Positions 51,371 to 58,372 of a DNA stretch of 64,000 bases are shown here, piece by piece (position 1 is the stretch's first letter; the number at the start of each line of letters is the position of its first letter). The translations under genes and the position numbers were made by a program. Source of the stretch: Paraflavitalea devenefica (GTDB taxonomy: Bacteria > Bacteroidota > Bacteroidia > Chitinophagales > Chitinophagaceae); NCBI RefSeq assembly GCF_011759375.1, contig NZ_JAARML010000003.1, forward strand, positions 620,001 to 684,000. Reading direction: 5' to 3'. The notes beneath the pieces are model-generated. The model was not told where the DNA came from. It saw only the letters and a list, made by a program, of their open reading frames with translations, and ran no database searches.

Positions 51371-53863
51371 TTAAAAATTAGCCAAAGTTTCGTCCGTTAT
51401 TTGTTTGCTGATAAGGGCAAACCTGATCGTAATATGCAGGCCATTATTATTTACCATATTGAACCGGCCTTTCAATTGCCTGGCAAGTCCCTGCACCAAT
51501 TCAAGCCCCAGCGAGCTATGTTCTATTAGATCAACATCCACTGGCAAACCAATGCCATTGTCTGATATATTCAGTAATAACTGATCAGTTCCGTCATGTT
51601 GCAGACTGATACGCACCATTCCCTTCCGTTCATGGGGAAATGCATACTTAATGGCATTCACGATGCACTCATTAATGATCAATCCCAACGGCACTGCCTG
51701 CGATACATCAAGATCTAACCGTTCAATAGCCTGTTCAAAAACGATCCGGTTCCTCGTGCCAAGGCTGTCCTGAGCATGGTTTACCAATTCATTGATATAT
51801 TCAGCCATGGCAATGGAAGCAATATTTTCAGACTGATAAAGCTTTTGATGGATCAGCGACATGGCATATACCCGGCGCTTACTGTCCTGGATAGCAGTGA
51901 ACGCAGCATCATTATTGATATACACGGCTTGCGAATTGAGCAGGCTCATTACCATTTGAAGATTGTTCTTTACACGATGGTGTATTTCTTTTAATAACCA
52001 TTCCTTGTCCGTAAGTAGCTGTTCCAGTTGTACGTTTTTTTGAGTCACCACTTTATTATTCTTTCGTCTCAAATGGCTTTGCCGGTATAATAACCCCGCA
52101 ATGATCAATACGGCGGCAATACCTGCGAGCGTTAAATTTTTTACCAGTCTTGCCTGTTCCAAATTGGCCTTTTCCAGTGTTGCCTGTTCATGTAATAAGG
52201 CGATCTGATCTTCTTTTTCCTGTGTCTCGTACATCACCTGCAGCTCTTCCGCCTGTCGTATTTTTGTCACCTTGAAATTGGAATCCAGCAACGCTTTGTA
52301 TTTCCTGTAATGGGCTGTCATGGACACATGATCGTTCATAATTGAATCGATATGGATCAGCCAATGATACGCATAAAGGTTGGACGATAGCTCCTGGTTG
52401 ATCATCAAAGGTGTTGCGATCAGTTTTTCAAAATATGCTTTTGCCTTTCCGTATTGCCCCTGCTTCAGGTATAAATGGGCAAACTGATCATTGACCGTGC
52501 CCCTCAAAAATGGTCCTCTGATGCCTTCGGCCAACGTCTCCAGTGAATCCATCTTTTTGATGTATAGCTCCGCCAGGTCCAGCTTCCCAAGGGATGTATA
52601 ACAGGTAGCAAGCACGTTGAAATAACGGAATTGATCTGCCAAATTCGACGGGGCGTTTACCTTTCTTGATATAGCCATCGCCAGGTCGAGCGCTTCCTGT
52701 GAACGGCCTTGCCCACACATGTAGGAAACAATGTCGTTCAACACGCCATATCCCGCCGGGTCACGGTCGATCACAAACCGGTCCAATGCTTTTTGCGTAA
52801 GATCATATCGCTCCTTGTCTTCCCTGCCCTCTAAAGCATACAAACCCGATAAGCGACTATAAAAATGAGCCCATCCGATACTGTCACGGCTGCTCTCGGC
52901 AACTTTGATCGTTTGCAATGCATAGCGCAATGGTTCCCCAAACTGCCCCTGAAAAGATGTAACCATCGCAATAGCGTCCGAATTATAATGGATGTAGGGA
53001 TAATGAATAGATTCTTCCAGCCTGATCGCTTGTAAGAATATCCTGTTGGCAGCTTCCAATTGCCCGGAGACCACGAGCATATAACCCAGGTCAGTCAACG
53101 CATTGATCTCCCCCTCCGTGTTGCCCAGGCTATGGTACAGGCCCGACGCTGTCTGTAAGTCCGTCACTTTACCTTGAAAGGTGGCCTGCATAGGAGCCGT
53201 GTACATGCCCCGGTAGGCAAATGCCCTTGCTTCTGTTGCTTTATCGCCGGCTTTCCGGCATTGATCGATCAGGAGATTGTAAATAGAATCACCTTTGGGG
53301 TGATTGACCTGTACATACATTTTTCCAAGCAGGCAAAGCCCTATCCTGCCCAGTCTTTCTTCTTTCAAAGACCTGCTTTCTGCAATGGCCGTACTTAGAA
53401 AATAGTCAACACTGTCTCTATACCTGGAATAATTACCGGGTTGAAAAGCATAGTAAGAACCCAGCAGCAACAGCAGTTCCAGCCGCTTACGGCCTGTTGC
53501 TTTGGCAAGCTGCTGCATGCCAACACCTGCCTCCCGCCGGTCTATCCATTGCGATTGCGCAAACAATGCCCCGTCACCAAATCCTTCTGCCAGCACCGGA
53601 AACCGGCTCAACCCCAGCGACCGGCTGGCTGTATACAAACAGGTGTCATGATCAACCAGTCCTTCCTTGGCAACAACGATATAAGTGGAGCTAAGCAACA
53701 AGTTCAGCCTTTGCCATGATTCTTTGTCCTTAGACGGGTGATAGTAGGAATATCCCGAAACGACTTGTTTAACGGCGCTTTGAGATTGCCCGTCAAAAGA
53801 TATCAATACACCGGACAGCATGCACATAAGAACCACCCTGGACATATTTTTTTCTTTTTGCAT
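51371..53863 (-). CDS. TPR-containing sensor histidine kinase (HisKA_2 type)
   Basis: A signal/anchor sequence (MQKEKNMSRVVLMCMLSGVLISFDG) precedes a long region of TPR-like helical hairpins. A membrane helix (LTLAGIAAVLIIAGLLY), a HisKA_2 domain (LLKEIHHRVKNNLQMVMSLLNSQAVYI, with the phospho-acceptor His in IHHRVKNNLQ) and a HATPase domain (ECIVNAIKYAFPHERKG, NISDNGIGLP, SLGLELVQGLARQL) follow. The TPR array probably senses an interacting protein in the periplasm. I placed the start at ATG 53863, because the open frame upstream to 53950 runs into a perfect palindrome and does not look like a signal peptide. ATG 53845 is also possible. Confidence 0.93.
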   Translation of the reverse strand: MQKEKNMSRVVLMCMLSGVLISFDGQSQSAVKQVVSGYSYYHPSKDKESWQRLNLLLSSTYIVVAKEGLVDHDTCLYTASRSLGLSRFPVLAEGFGDGALFAQSQWIDRREAGVGMQQLAKATGRKRLELLLLLGSYYAFQPGNYSRYRDSVDYFLSTAIAESRSLKEERLGRIGLCLLGKMYVQVNHPKGDSIYNLLIDQCRKAGDKATEARAFAYRGMYTAPMQATFQGKVTDLQTASGLYHSLGNTEGEINALTDLGYMLVVSGQLEAANRIFLQAIRLEESIHYPYIHYNSDAIAMVTSFQGQFGEPLRYALQTIKVAESSRDSIGWAHFYSRLSGLYALEGREDKERYDLTQKALDRFVIDRDPAGYGVLNDIVSYMCGQGRSQEALDLAMAISRKVNAPSNLADQFRYFNVLATCYTSLGKLDLAELYIKKMDSLETLAEGIRGPFLRGTVNDQFAHLYLKQGQYGKAKAYFEKLIATPLMINQELSSNLYAYHWLIHIDSIMNDHVSMTAHYRKYKALLDSNFKVTKIRQAEELQVMYETQEKEDQIALLHEQATLEKANLEQARLVKNLTLAGIAAVLIIAGLLYRQSHLRRKNNKVVTQKNVQLEQLLTDKEWLLKEIHHRVKNNLQMVMSLLNSQAVYINNDAAFTAIQDSKRRVYAMSLIHQKLYQSENIASIAMAEYINELVNHAQDSLGTRNRIVFEQAIERLDLDVSQAVPLGLIINECIVNAIKYAFPHERKGMVRISLQHDGTDQLLLNISDNGIGLPVDVDLIEHSSLGLELVQGLARQLKGRFNMVNNNGLHITIRFALISKQITDETLANF

Positions 53864-53938
53864 ATTGTAACAGAATCTTTTGCAAAGCAAAACTGAATTG
53901 AAAGTTAACGCTTTCCGGGCGGCGGAACGGGAAATGCT

Positions 53939-53986
53939 ACTCCGAAACATTGGAGTTTCGGAGCCGGAACTCCAATGTTTCGGAGT
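53939..53986. promoter_or_regulatory. Twin 18-bp palindromes (ACTCC-N8-GGAGT), probable activator binding sites
   Basis: ACTCCGAAACATTGGAGT (53939-53956) and ACTCCAATGTTTCGGAGT (53969-53986) are inverted copies of the same site. Together they form a perfect 21-bp inverted repeat (53937-53957 and 53968-53988) around a 10-base spacer. The two dyad centres are exactly 30 bp apart, about three helical turns, which would place two dimers on one DNA face. They lie about 130 bp upstream of the -24/-12 promoter, the usual place for enhancer-type activator sites. Confidence 0.7.
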
Positions 53987-54093
53987 AGCCTGCCAGTATT
54001 TCTTTCGGGCTCACCTTATAGATAGTTCCCTAAAAAATTGCCTTCCAGTTTATTAAGAATTTACGCTTTCCTGATATGATTGTTGCTGCCAAA

Positions 54094-54109
54094 TGGCATG
54101 CAAGTAGCC
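54094..54109 (+). promoter_or_regulatory. Sigma-54 (-24/-12) promoter of the six-gene operon
   Basis: TGGCATGCAAGTAGCC has GG and GC exactly 10 bases apart (54095-54096 and 54107-54108) and fits TGGCACG-N4-TTGC with two substitutions. The expected transcription start is about 54120, just before the ATG at 54131. The neighbouring sigma-54 activator and upstream palindromes support the call. Confidence 0.7.
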
Positions 54110-54130
54110 ATAATACGCAAAACAAATTGT

Positions 54131-54355
54131 ATGACACATTCAACTCAATGGGGCGCCCCTACGCCTATCGACCCTAAAAAGGGTTTCAGGATCCACTTAA
54201 TTGTTTTCCTCCTTGCCACCCCTGCAATCTGGCTTGTATGGTACCTGACCGATCGGACCTATCCCTGGCCGTTGTGGTCCACCCCGGCATGGGCAATCGG
54301 CGTACTCTTCCACTACCTGGGTGTATTTGTTTTTAAAAAATCAAAGAACAATTAA
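54131..54355 (+). CDS. Small 2TM-domain membrane protein
   Basis: The 74-residue protein has two membrane helices (IHLIVFLLATPAIWLVWYL and TPAWAIGVLFHYLGVFVF) separated by a short loop, the pattern of the 2TM domain family common in Bacteroidota. It is the first gene after the sigma-54 promoter. I placed the start at ATG 54131 because the longer open frame from 54080 covers the promoter elements. Function unknown. Confidence 0.75.
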   Translation: MTHSTQWGAPTPIDPKKGFRIHLIVFLLATPAIWLVWYLTDRTYPWPLWSTPAWAIGVLFHYLGVFVFKKSKNN

Positions 54356-54366
54356 AGAACAGCATC

Positions 54367-54936
54367 ATGGATAAGCAACAAAAAACATTCAGACGTATCG
54401 TAACAGGTCATGATGCAAACGGGAAGGCCATCATTATTTCTGATGCACCTCCTGTACATACACAACTGGTGGGCGGCCCTGGAGGGCCTACCTTCTTTGA
54501 AGTATGGCATACGTTAGAAACACCTGCTTTAATTCAGGCCCGGCCCTATGAGCCGGATGAGAAAGGATTGGTATTGCCGCCACCCAAAAGCGGTACGCGT
54601 ATCCGGGCGATCGAATTTCCACCGGAAGGCGAAGAAATAAGAAAACTTACATCCACAGATGCGGCTGCCAAATTCAGGTCAATGGGTGATGAGAAAGCGT
54701 CTACATCAGATGAAGCAGCTCCTCATCCATTGATGCACCGGACAAAAACGGTCGATTACGGGATCGTACTGGAGGGCGAGATCACATTGGTCCTTGATCG
54801 CGGAGAGGCGACCATTCAGGCTGGTGATATTGTTATTCAGAACGGCACCAATCATGCCTGGGCAAACCGGTCAGGCAAGCCCTGCCGTATGATCTTCATC
54901 CTGATCGATGGCGAATTCACCAATGAAATTACCTAA
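54367..54936 (+). CDS. Cupin-domain protein
   Basis: The C-terminal half is a cupin: HRTKTVDYGIVLEGEITLVLDRGEATIQAGDIVIQNGTNHAWANRSGKPCRMIFILID, with a glycine turn and NGTNHAW as the second motif. The first motif has lost the usual HxH pair (TVDYGIVLEGE), so metal binding is uncertain. The N-terminal ~100 residues are a small-molecule-binding-like extension seen in aromatic-compound-related cupins. It is the second gene of the operon, 11 bases after the 2TM gene. No signal peptide, so cytoplasmic. Confidence 0.88.
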   Translation: MDKQQKTFRRIVTGHDANGKAIIISDAPPVHTQLVGGPGGPTFFEVWHTLETPALIQARPYEPDEKGLVLPPPKSGTRIRAIEFPPEGEEIRKLTSTDAAAKFRSMGDEKASTSDEAAPHPLMHRTKTVDYGIVLEGEITLVLDRGEATIQAGDIVIQNGTNHAWANRSGKPCRMIFILIDGEFTNEIT

Positions 54937-54952
54937 CCAGTAAACTAACAGT

Positions 54953-55519
54953 ATGCGTATAAGACCGTTACCTCCGGATTCCCTTAGCCCGGAGGTCCGC
55001 TATGTGCATGACGAGATTGCCAGTCTCATTGGCCGGAGTCAAAGCCAGGTAAACATGCTCGATGCACGGGGGGCCTTGCTGGGCCCTTTCCCGCCCATGC
55101 TGCACTACCCGCAGTTCGGCATACCAGCGCTGAGCTTTTTACGAACCCTTGACATGCACGCAACCCTCGACAAGCGGGTGCGTGAAGTAGCCATACTTAC
55201 TGTAGGGGCTGCCTTTGGCGCCCGCTTCGAACTGTATGCACATGAGATCATGGCAGCAGCATTTGGCTTGCCGGATGATATCATCGCTTCGCTTGCAGCG
55301 GGTGGTCATCCCTATGGTTTAAATGTGCAGGAAACCATCGCGCATAATGTCGCTTATGCATTGGTTGCTGGTCATGTTGTTCCGGCTTCCACTTATAAGC
55401 AGGCAGTACAGTTGCTTGGGCAGCATGGTGTGGCAGAGCTCTTCTTCCTGGTAGGCGGCTACAGCCTCATCGCCATGATCCTGAACGGATTTGATATGCC
55501 TGCGCCTCCCTTTGTGTAG
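54953..55519 (+). CDS. Carboxymuconolactone-decarboxylase-family protein without the usual cysteines
   Basis: The core helix motif LDKRVREVAILTVGAAFGARFELYAHEIMAAAFGLPDDIIASLAAG belongs to the CMD/AhpD fold. The E-x-x-C-x-x-H catalytic motif of peroxidase-type members is replaced by FELYAHE with no cysteine, a variant found in the non-peroxidase branch. Activity may be a decarboxylase or hydrolase reaction on a lactone or aromatic-derived acid; the substrate is unknown. The gene starts 16 bases after the cupin gene. Confidence 0.85.
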   Translation: MRIRPLPPDSLSPEVRYVHDEIASLIGRSQSQVNMLDARGALLGPFPPMLHYPQFGIPALSFLRTLDMHATLDKRVREVAILTVGAAFGARFELYAHEIMAAAFGLPDDIIASLAAGGHPYGLNVQETIAHNVAYALVAGHVVPASTYKQAVQLLGQHGVAELFFLVGGYSLIAMILNGFDMPAPPFV

Positions 55520-55576
55520 CCCCCTTCTTTTCGACTGACATATCCACTGTAATTGATTAAGACTAACACCAAAAGC

Positions 55577-56347
55577 ATGACAGCAAAAGTTTTTTTATCA
55601 CTATCCAGCAAGGCGCTTGTATTGATAACAATGTGCCTCCTGGTAAGCAACACATACGCAATGGAAAAATTATCCAATGCCAAACACCTGGCATACAATG
55701 GCGAAGAAGTGACTGTATTGACACGGTACGAGGTAAAAAAAGGGTATAAAAAGAAGTTTCGCAAGCTCCTTCGTAAGTATGTGAGACAGGCTATTGCCGA
55801 TAAAAGAAACATCATGGCAGAAGCCTATTATGAACAGGAAAACCCTTCCATATTATGGGTCATAGAAAGATGGGATAGCAAAAGCGGACTGGAGACCAGG
55901 AGGAACGGCGCAAAATTCAAATTGATAAAGTTATTAGCTGAAAAGAAGCTGGTACAACCTGCAAAAACAATCTACGTAAAAGACCTGGAGCCGATCTCAA
56001 AAAAAGAATGGAGAAGAGAGCCGGAGGAGGAAGATAAGCCGATCACTATCATGTTGTTTGTGGATAGCAAGGCAGGAACTGAAGGTGCTTTTAAAGATGT
56101 GTACCACAGGGCCATGCCGCAATTCCGGGGTGAGCCAGGTGTTATCAATTACCAGCTTTCACAATTGGAAGAAGACAGCACTCAGTTTGTTACCTATGAA
56201 AAATTCCGGAGTGAAGACGCCTTCCAATATCACCTGAGCTTTCCTCCTATACAGCCTGTGATCGATTATTTGAATACCAGCATCAAAAAACAACCTTTCC
56301 AAACAGGCCTTCACAGGCTTATAGCGTTTGCGCCTAAAAAGCGGTAA
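55577..56347 (+). CDS. Exported protein with two antibiotic-biosynthesis-monooxygenase (ABM) domains
   Basis: A signal peptide (MTAKVFLSLSSKALVLITMCLLVSNTYA) is followed by two ferredoxin-like ABM units: EEVTVLTRYEVKKGYKKKFRKLLRKYVRQA... ILWVIERWDSKSGLE (about 45-130 of the mature frame) and ITIMLFVDSKAGTEGAFKDVYHRAMPQFRGEPGVINYQLSQLEEDSTQFVTYEKFRSEDAFQYHL (about 160-235). ABM proteins oxidise quinols or aromatic polyketides without cofactors. I used ATG 55577, because the longer frame starts at TTG 55553. It is the fourth gene of the operon. Confidence 0.8.
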   Translation: MTAKVFLSLSSKALVLITMCLLVSNTYAMEKLSNAKHLAYNGEEVTVLTRYEVKKGYKKKFRKLLRKYVRQAIADKRNIMAEAYYEQENPSILWVIERWDSKSGLETRRNGAKFKLIKLLAEKKLVQPAKTIYVKDLEPISKKEWRREPEEEDKPITIMLFVDSKAGTEGAFKDVYHRAMPQFRGEPGVINYQLSQLEEDSTQFVTYEKFRSEDAFQYHLSFPPIQPVIDYLNTSIKKQPFQTGLHRLIAFAPKKR

Positions 56348-56401
56348 TGACAGGTTCATAGATTAATAAACAACATTACTTATAACAATAAAAACTTAAA
56401 A

Positions 56402-57214
56402 ATGAAACCGATCAAACAAATCATGTTGGCAGGAATAGGTGCACTTACTGCATTTAATGCTGATGCCCAGGTAAAAGTAAAAGCCGCACAGATCAATGAC
56501 CATGAATTATCTGTATTGAACCAATTGGCATCCCCTTCTGTAGTTGTCAACATGCCAGTATCGCAATTATTGAATGCTCCGGGAAACGAAGACTTACGGG
56601 CATTCTTTTTTACTCCTGTAAAGGATTCAACTGTATTGAAAGGAAAAAAGATTGCGGTGATTGCTGCTGATGGCTTTGAGGAAATTGAATTATTAGGTCC
56701 CGTATGGTATTTCAAGCAACTGGGAGCTAAAGTAGATATCGTGGCGCCAAAATATAATCCCGCCCCGGAAAGGTATGGTCTTATGTATCCTGAAATGGCA
56801 AAAACGCATATCATGGCCATACAATACCTGCAGCCTGTAGGCTGGATAAAATTCGACCGCACGGCAGACCAGATCAAGGTAAGTGATTACGATGCCGTGT
56901 TCATTCCCGGCGGCGCATGGAACCCGGATAACCTGCGCTATGACAAGGACGTGATAAAGTTTATACAGGATTTCAACAAGTCGGGAAAACTGATTGCGGC
57001 CATCTGTCACGCCCCGGTTGTGCTGGCTTCTGCTGATATATTGAAAGGAAGAAAGCTGACAGGTTATTGGAACATACAGGTGGATCTGAAAAATGCGGGA
57101 GGAACGGTATTGGAACAACCTGTGGTAACAGATGGAAACCTGATCACCAGCAGGCATCCTATTGATGTGGCTGATTTTTCAAGGGCAGTGGAAAGTTGGC
57201 TGATCAAAAAATAA
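56402..57214 (+). CDS. Exported DJ-1/PfpI-family protein
   Basis: A signal peptide (to about residue 22, FNADAQ) and a short N-terminal extension precede a DJ-1/PfpI domain (KIAVIAADGFEEIELLGPVWYFKQLGAKVDIVAPK, DYDAVFIPGGAWNPDNLRYD, KLIAAICHAPVVLASADILKGRKLTGY). The nucleophile elbow AICHAP puts Cys202 beside His203, and Glu94 is in the expected acidic position, so the active site is complete. Most family members are cytoplasmic; this one appears exported. It lies 54 bases after the ABM gene. Confidence 0.88.
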   Translation: MKPIKQIMLAGIGALTAFNADAQVKVKAAQINDHELSVLNQLASPSVVVNMPVSQLLNAPGNEDLRAFFFTPVKDSTVLKGKKIAVIAADGFEEIELLGPVWYFKQLGAKVDIVAPKYNPAPERYGLMYPEMAKTHIMAIQYLQPVGWIKFDRTADQIKVSDYDAVFIPGGAWNPDNLRYDKDVIKFIQDFNKSGKLIAAICHAPVVLASADILKGRKLTGYWNIQVDLKNAGGTVLEQPVVTDGNLITSRHPIDVADFSRAVESWLIKK

Positions 57215-57254
57215 TCAGCCACAAAGGAGGCTTCAACTATAAAAATTAAAGGAA

Positions 57255-58067
57255 ATGAAAAAGACAATTTCATCGCTAATGACAGCAGCACTAATAATTT
57301 CCTTACTTGCATCAAACATTAAAAATGATATGAGCGCTAATCCTAACTCACAAACCTATGTACTGGTACATGGCGCATGGCAGGCCCCTTATGTATGGGA
57401 TGCAGTACGTACCGACTTGCTTAAAGGTGGCAATCAGGTAATTGTGGTAGAACTTCCCGGTCACGGTGCCGACACTACTCCCGCGTATAAGCTTAGCCTG
57501 GATGTTTACAGCAATAAGGTTATCGAATCCATTTCCAGGGTAAATGGCAAGATTATCCTTGTTGGACATAGCCTGGGTGGCATGGTTGTAACAAGTGTGG
57601 CAGAGAAAATTCCTTCAAAGATCAGTAAGCTGGTGTACATCGGAGCTTTCCTTCCATCATCAGGGCAGGCCCTTACTGATCTTGCCTTTTCAGACCCGGA
57701 TTCAAAATTGGGCCCACTGCTGGTACCATCTGCCGATCAATTGACACTGGATGTAAAGCGTGACAGCCTCACCTGGCTGTTTATAAATGACGGTACACAG
57801 GCAGATAAAGAAAAAGTTCTTGCCAACTATAGCCCTGAACCGGCAATTCCCTTTACCAACAAGGTTACCTTAACCAATGATCATTTTGGTGCAGTAGAAA
57901 AAGTTTACATTAAAACGCTCCAGGATATTGTGATATCACCTGCGTTACAGGACCGGATGATAGCGGGGGCAGGTATCTCCAAAGTATATGCTGTTAATAC
58001 AAGCCACTCACCATTTCTGTCCCAACCGCATGAGGTTGCAAACCTGTTGTTTAAAATTGGGGAATAA
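57255..58067 (+). CDS. Exported alpha/beta hydrolase, salicylate/pyrethroid-esterase-like
   Basis: The start MKKTISSLMTAALIISLLASN is signal-like. The body shows TYVLVHGAWQAPYVWDAVRTDLLKGGNQVIVVELPGHG, the nucleophile Ser106 in GHSLGGM, and a C-terminal His in NTSHSPFLSQPHEVA. This is the layout of the EstC/hydroxynitrile-lyase-like alpha/beta hydrolases. It is the last gene of the sigma-54 operon, 40 bases after the PfpI gene. Substrate unknown, probably a small ester. Confidence 0.88.
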   Translation: MKKTISSLMTAALIISLLASNIKNDMSANPNSQTYVLVHGAWQAPYVWDAVRTDLLKGGNQVIVVELPGHGADTTPAYKLSLDVYSNKVIESISRVNGKIILVGHSLGGMVVTSVAEKIPSKISKLVYIGAFLPSSGQALTDLAFSDPDSKLGPLLVPSADQLTLDVKRDSLTWLFINDGTQADKEKVLANYSPEPAIPFTNKVTLTNDHFGAVEKVYIKTLQDIVISPALQDRMIAGAGISKVYAVNTSHSPFLSQPHEVANLLFKIGE

Positions 58068-58094
58068 CATACTATTACATTATGGTAGAATACA

Positions 58095-58127
58095 AAGAAC
58101 GATCAATTGATTAGGTTGGTCGTTCTT
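58095..58127 (+). terminator. Hairpin ending the sigma-54 operon
   Basis: AAGAACGATCAA (58095-58106) pairs with TTGGTCGTTCTT (58116-58127) with one G-U pair around a 9-base loop, 27 bases after the last stop codon. No T-run follows, so the terminator call rests on position and stem strength. Confidence 0.5.
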
Positions 58128-58150
58128 ACTTCCAGAAGTGTTATAAAAAC

Positions 58151-58179
58151 AAAAAAGGTCCATCATTGCTGATGAACCT
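58151..58179 (-). terminator. Terminator that originally followed a tRNA gene
   Basis: On the minus strand AGGT-T-CATCA and TGATG-G-ACCT arms enclose GCAA and are followed by TTTTTT (plus-strand A-run 58151-58156). It begins four bases after the tRNA 3'-end remnant (58200-58184), the normal spacing of a tRNA terminator. No complete tRNA is attached. Confidence 0.75.
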
Positions 58180-58183
58180 TAGA

Positions 58184-58200
58184 TGCGGACCGGACGGGAT
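58184..58200 (-). other. tRNA 3'-end remnant, probable attachment site (att) of an integrated element
   Basis: The minus strand reads ATCCCGTCCGGTCCGCA. This fits positions 59 to 73 of a tRNA: the T-arm 3' strand CCCGT, the acceptor 3' strand CCGGTCC and a G73 discriminator, as in tRNA-Asp with its GGGTTCGAATCCCGT T-arm. The bases that should precede it (the rest of the T-loop and everything 5') are absent; instead GGTGGGTT lies there. It is followed by a tRNA-type terminator. This is what remains when a site-specific element integrates into the 3' end of a tRNA gene. Confidence 0.65.
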
Positions 58201-58372
58201 AACCCACCGGTTTGTATCTTGCTAAAAATCAGCATTTTAATTTTCGAGGTCGACTTGCAGGTCGATTTTAAAGAACAAAAGCACCAAACCTTACCTGGGT
58301 TTATGTGGCTTGACATTAAAATACAAAATATGTCTAATGATTTAAATTCTTACGAGTTAAAACAACACAATA

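Noticed and set aside
58245..58263. AGGTCGACTTGCAGGTCGA, which looks like a cloning polylinker (SalI/PstI-like)
   Set aside because: It is not an exact polylinker and is flanked by ordinary AT-rich island DNA. A short direct repeat, possibly an integrase arm site, is the simpler reading.
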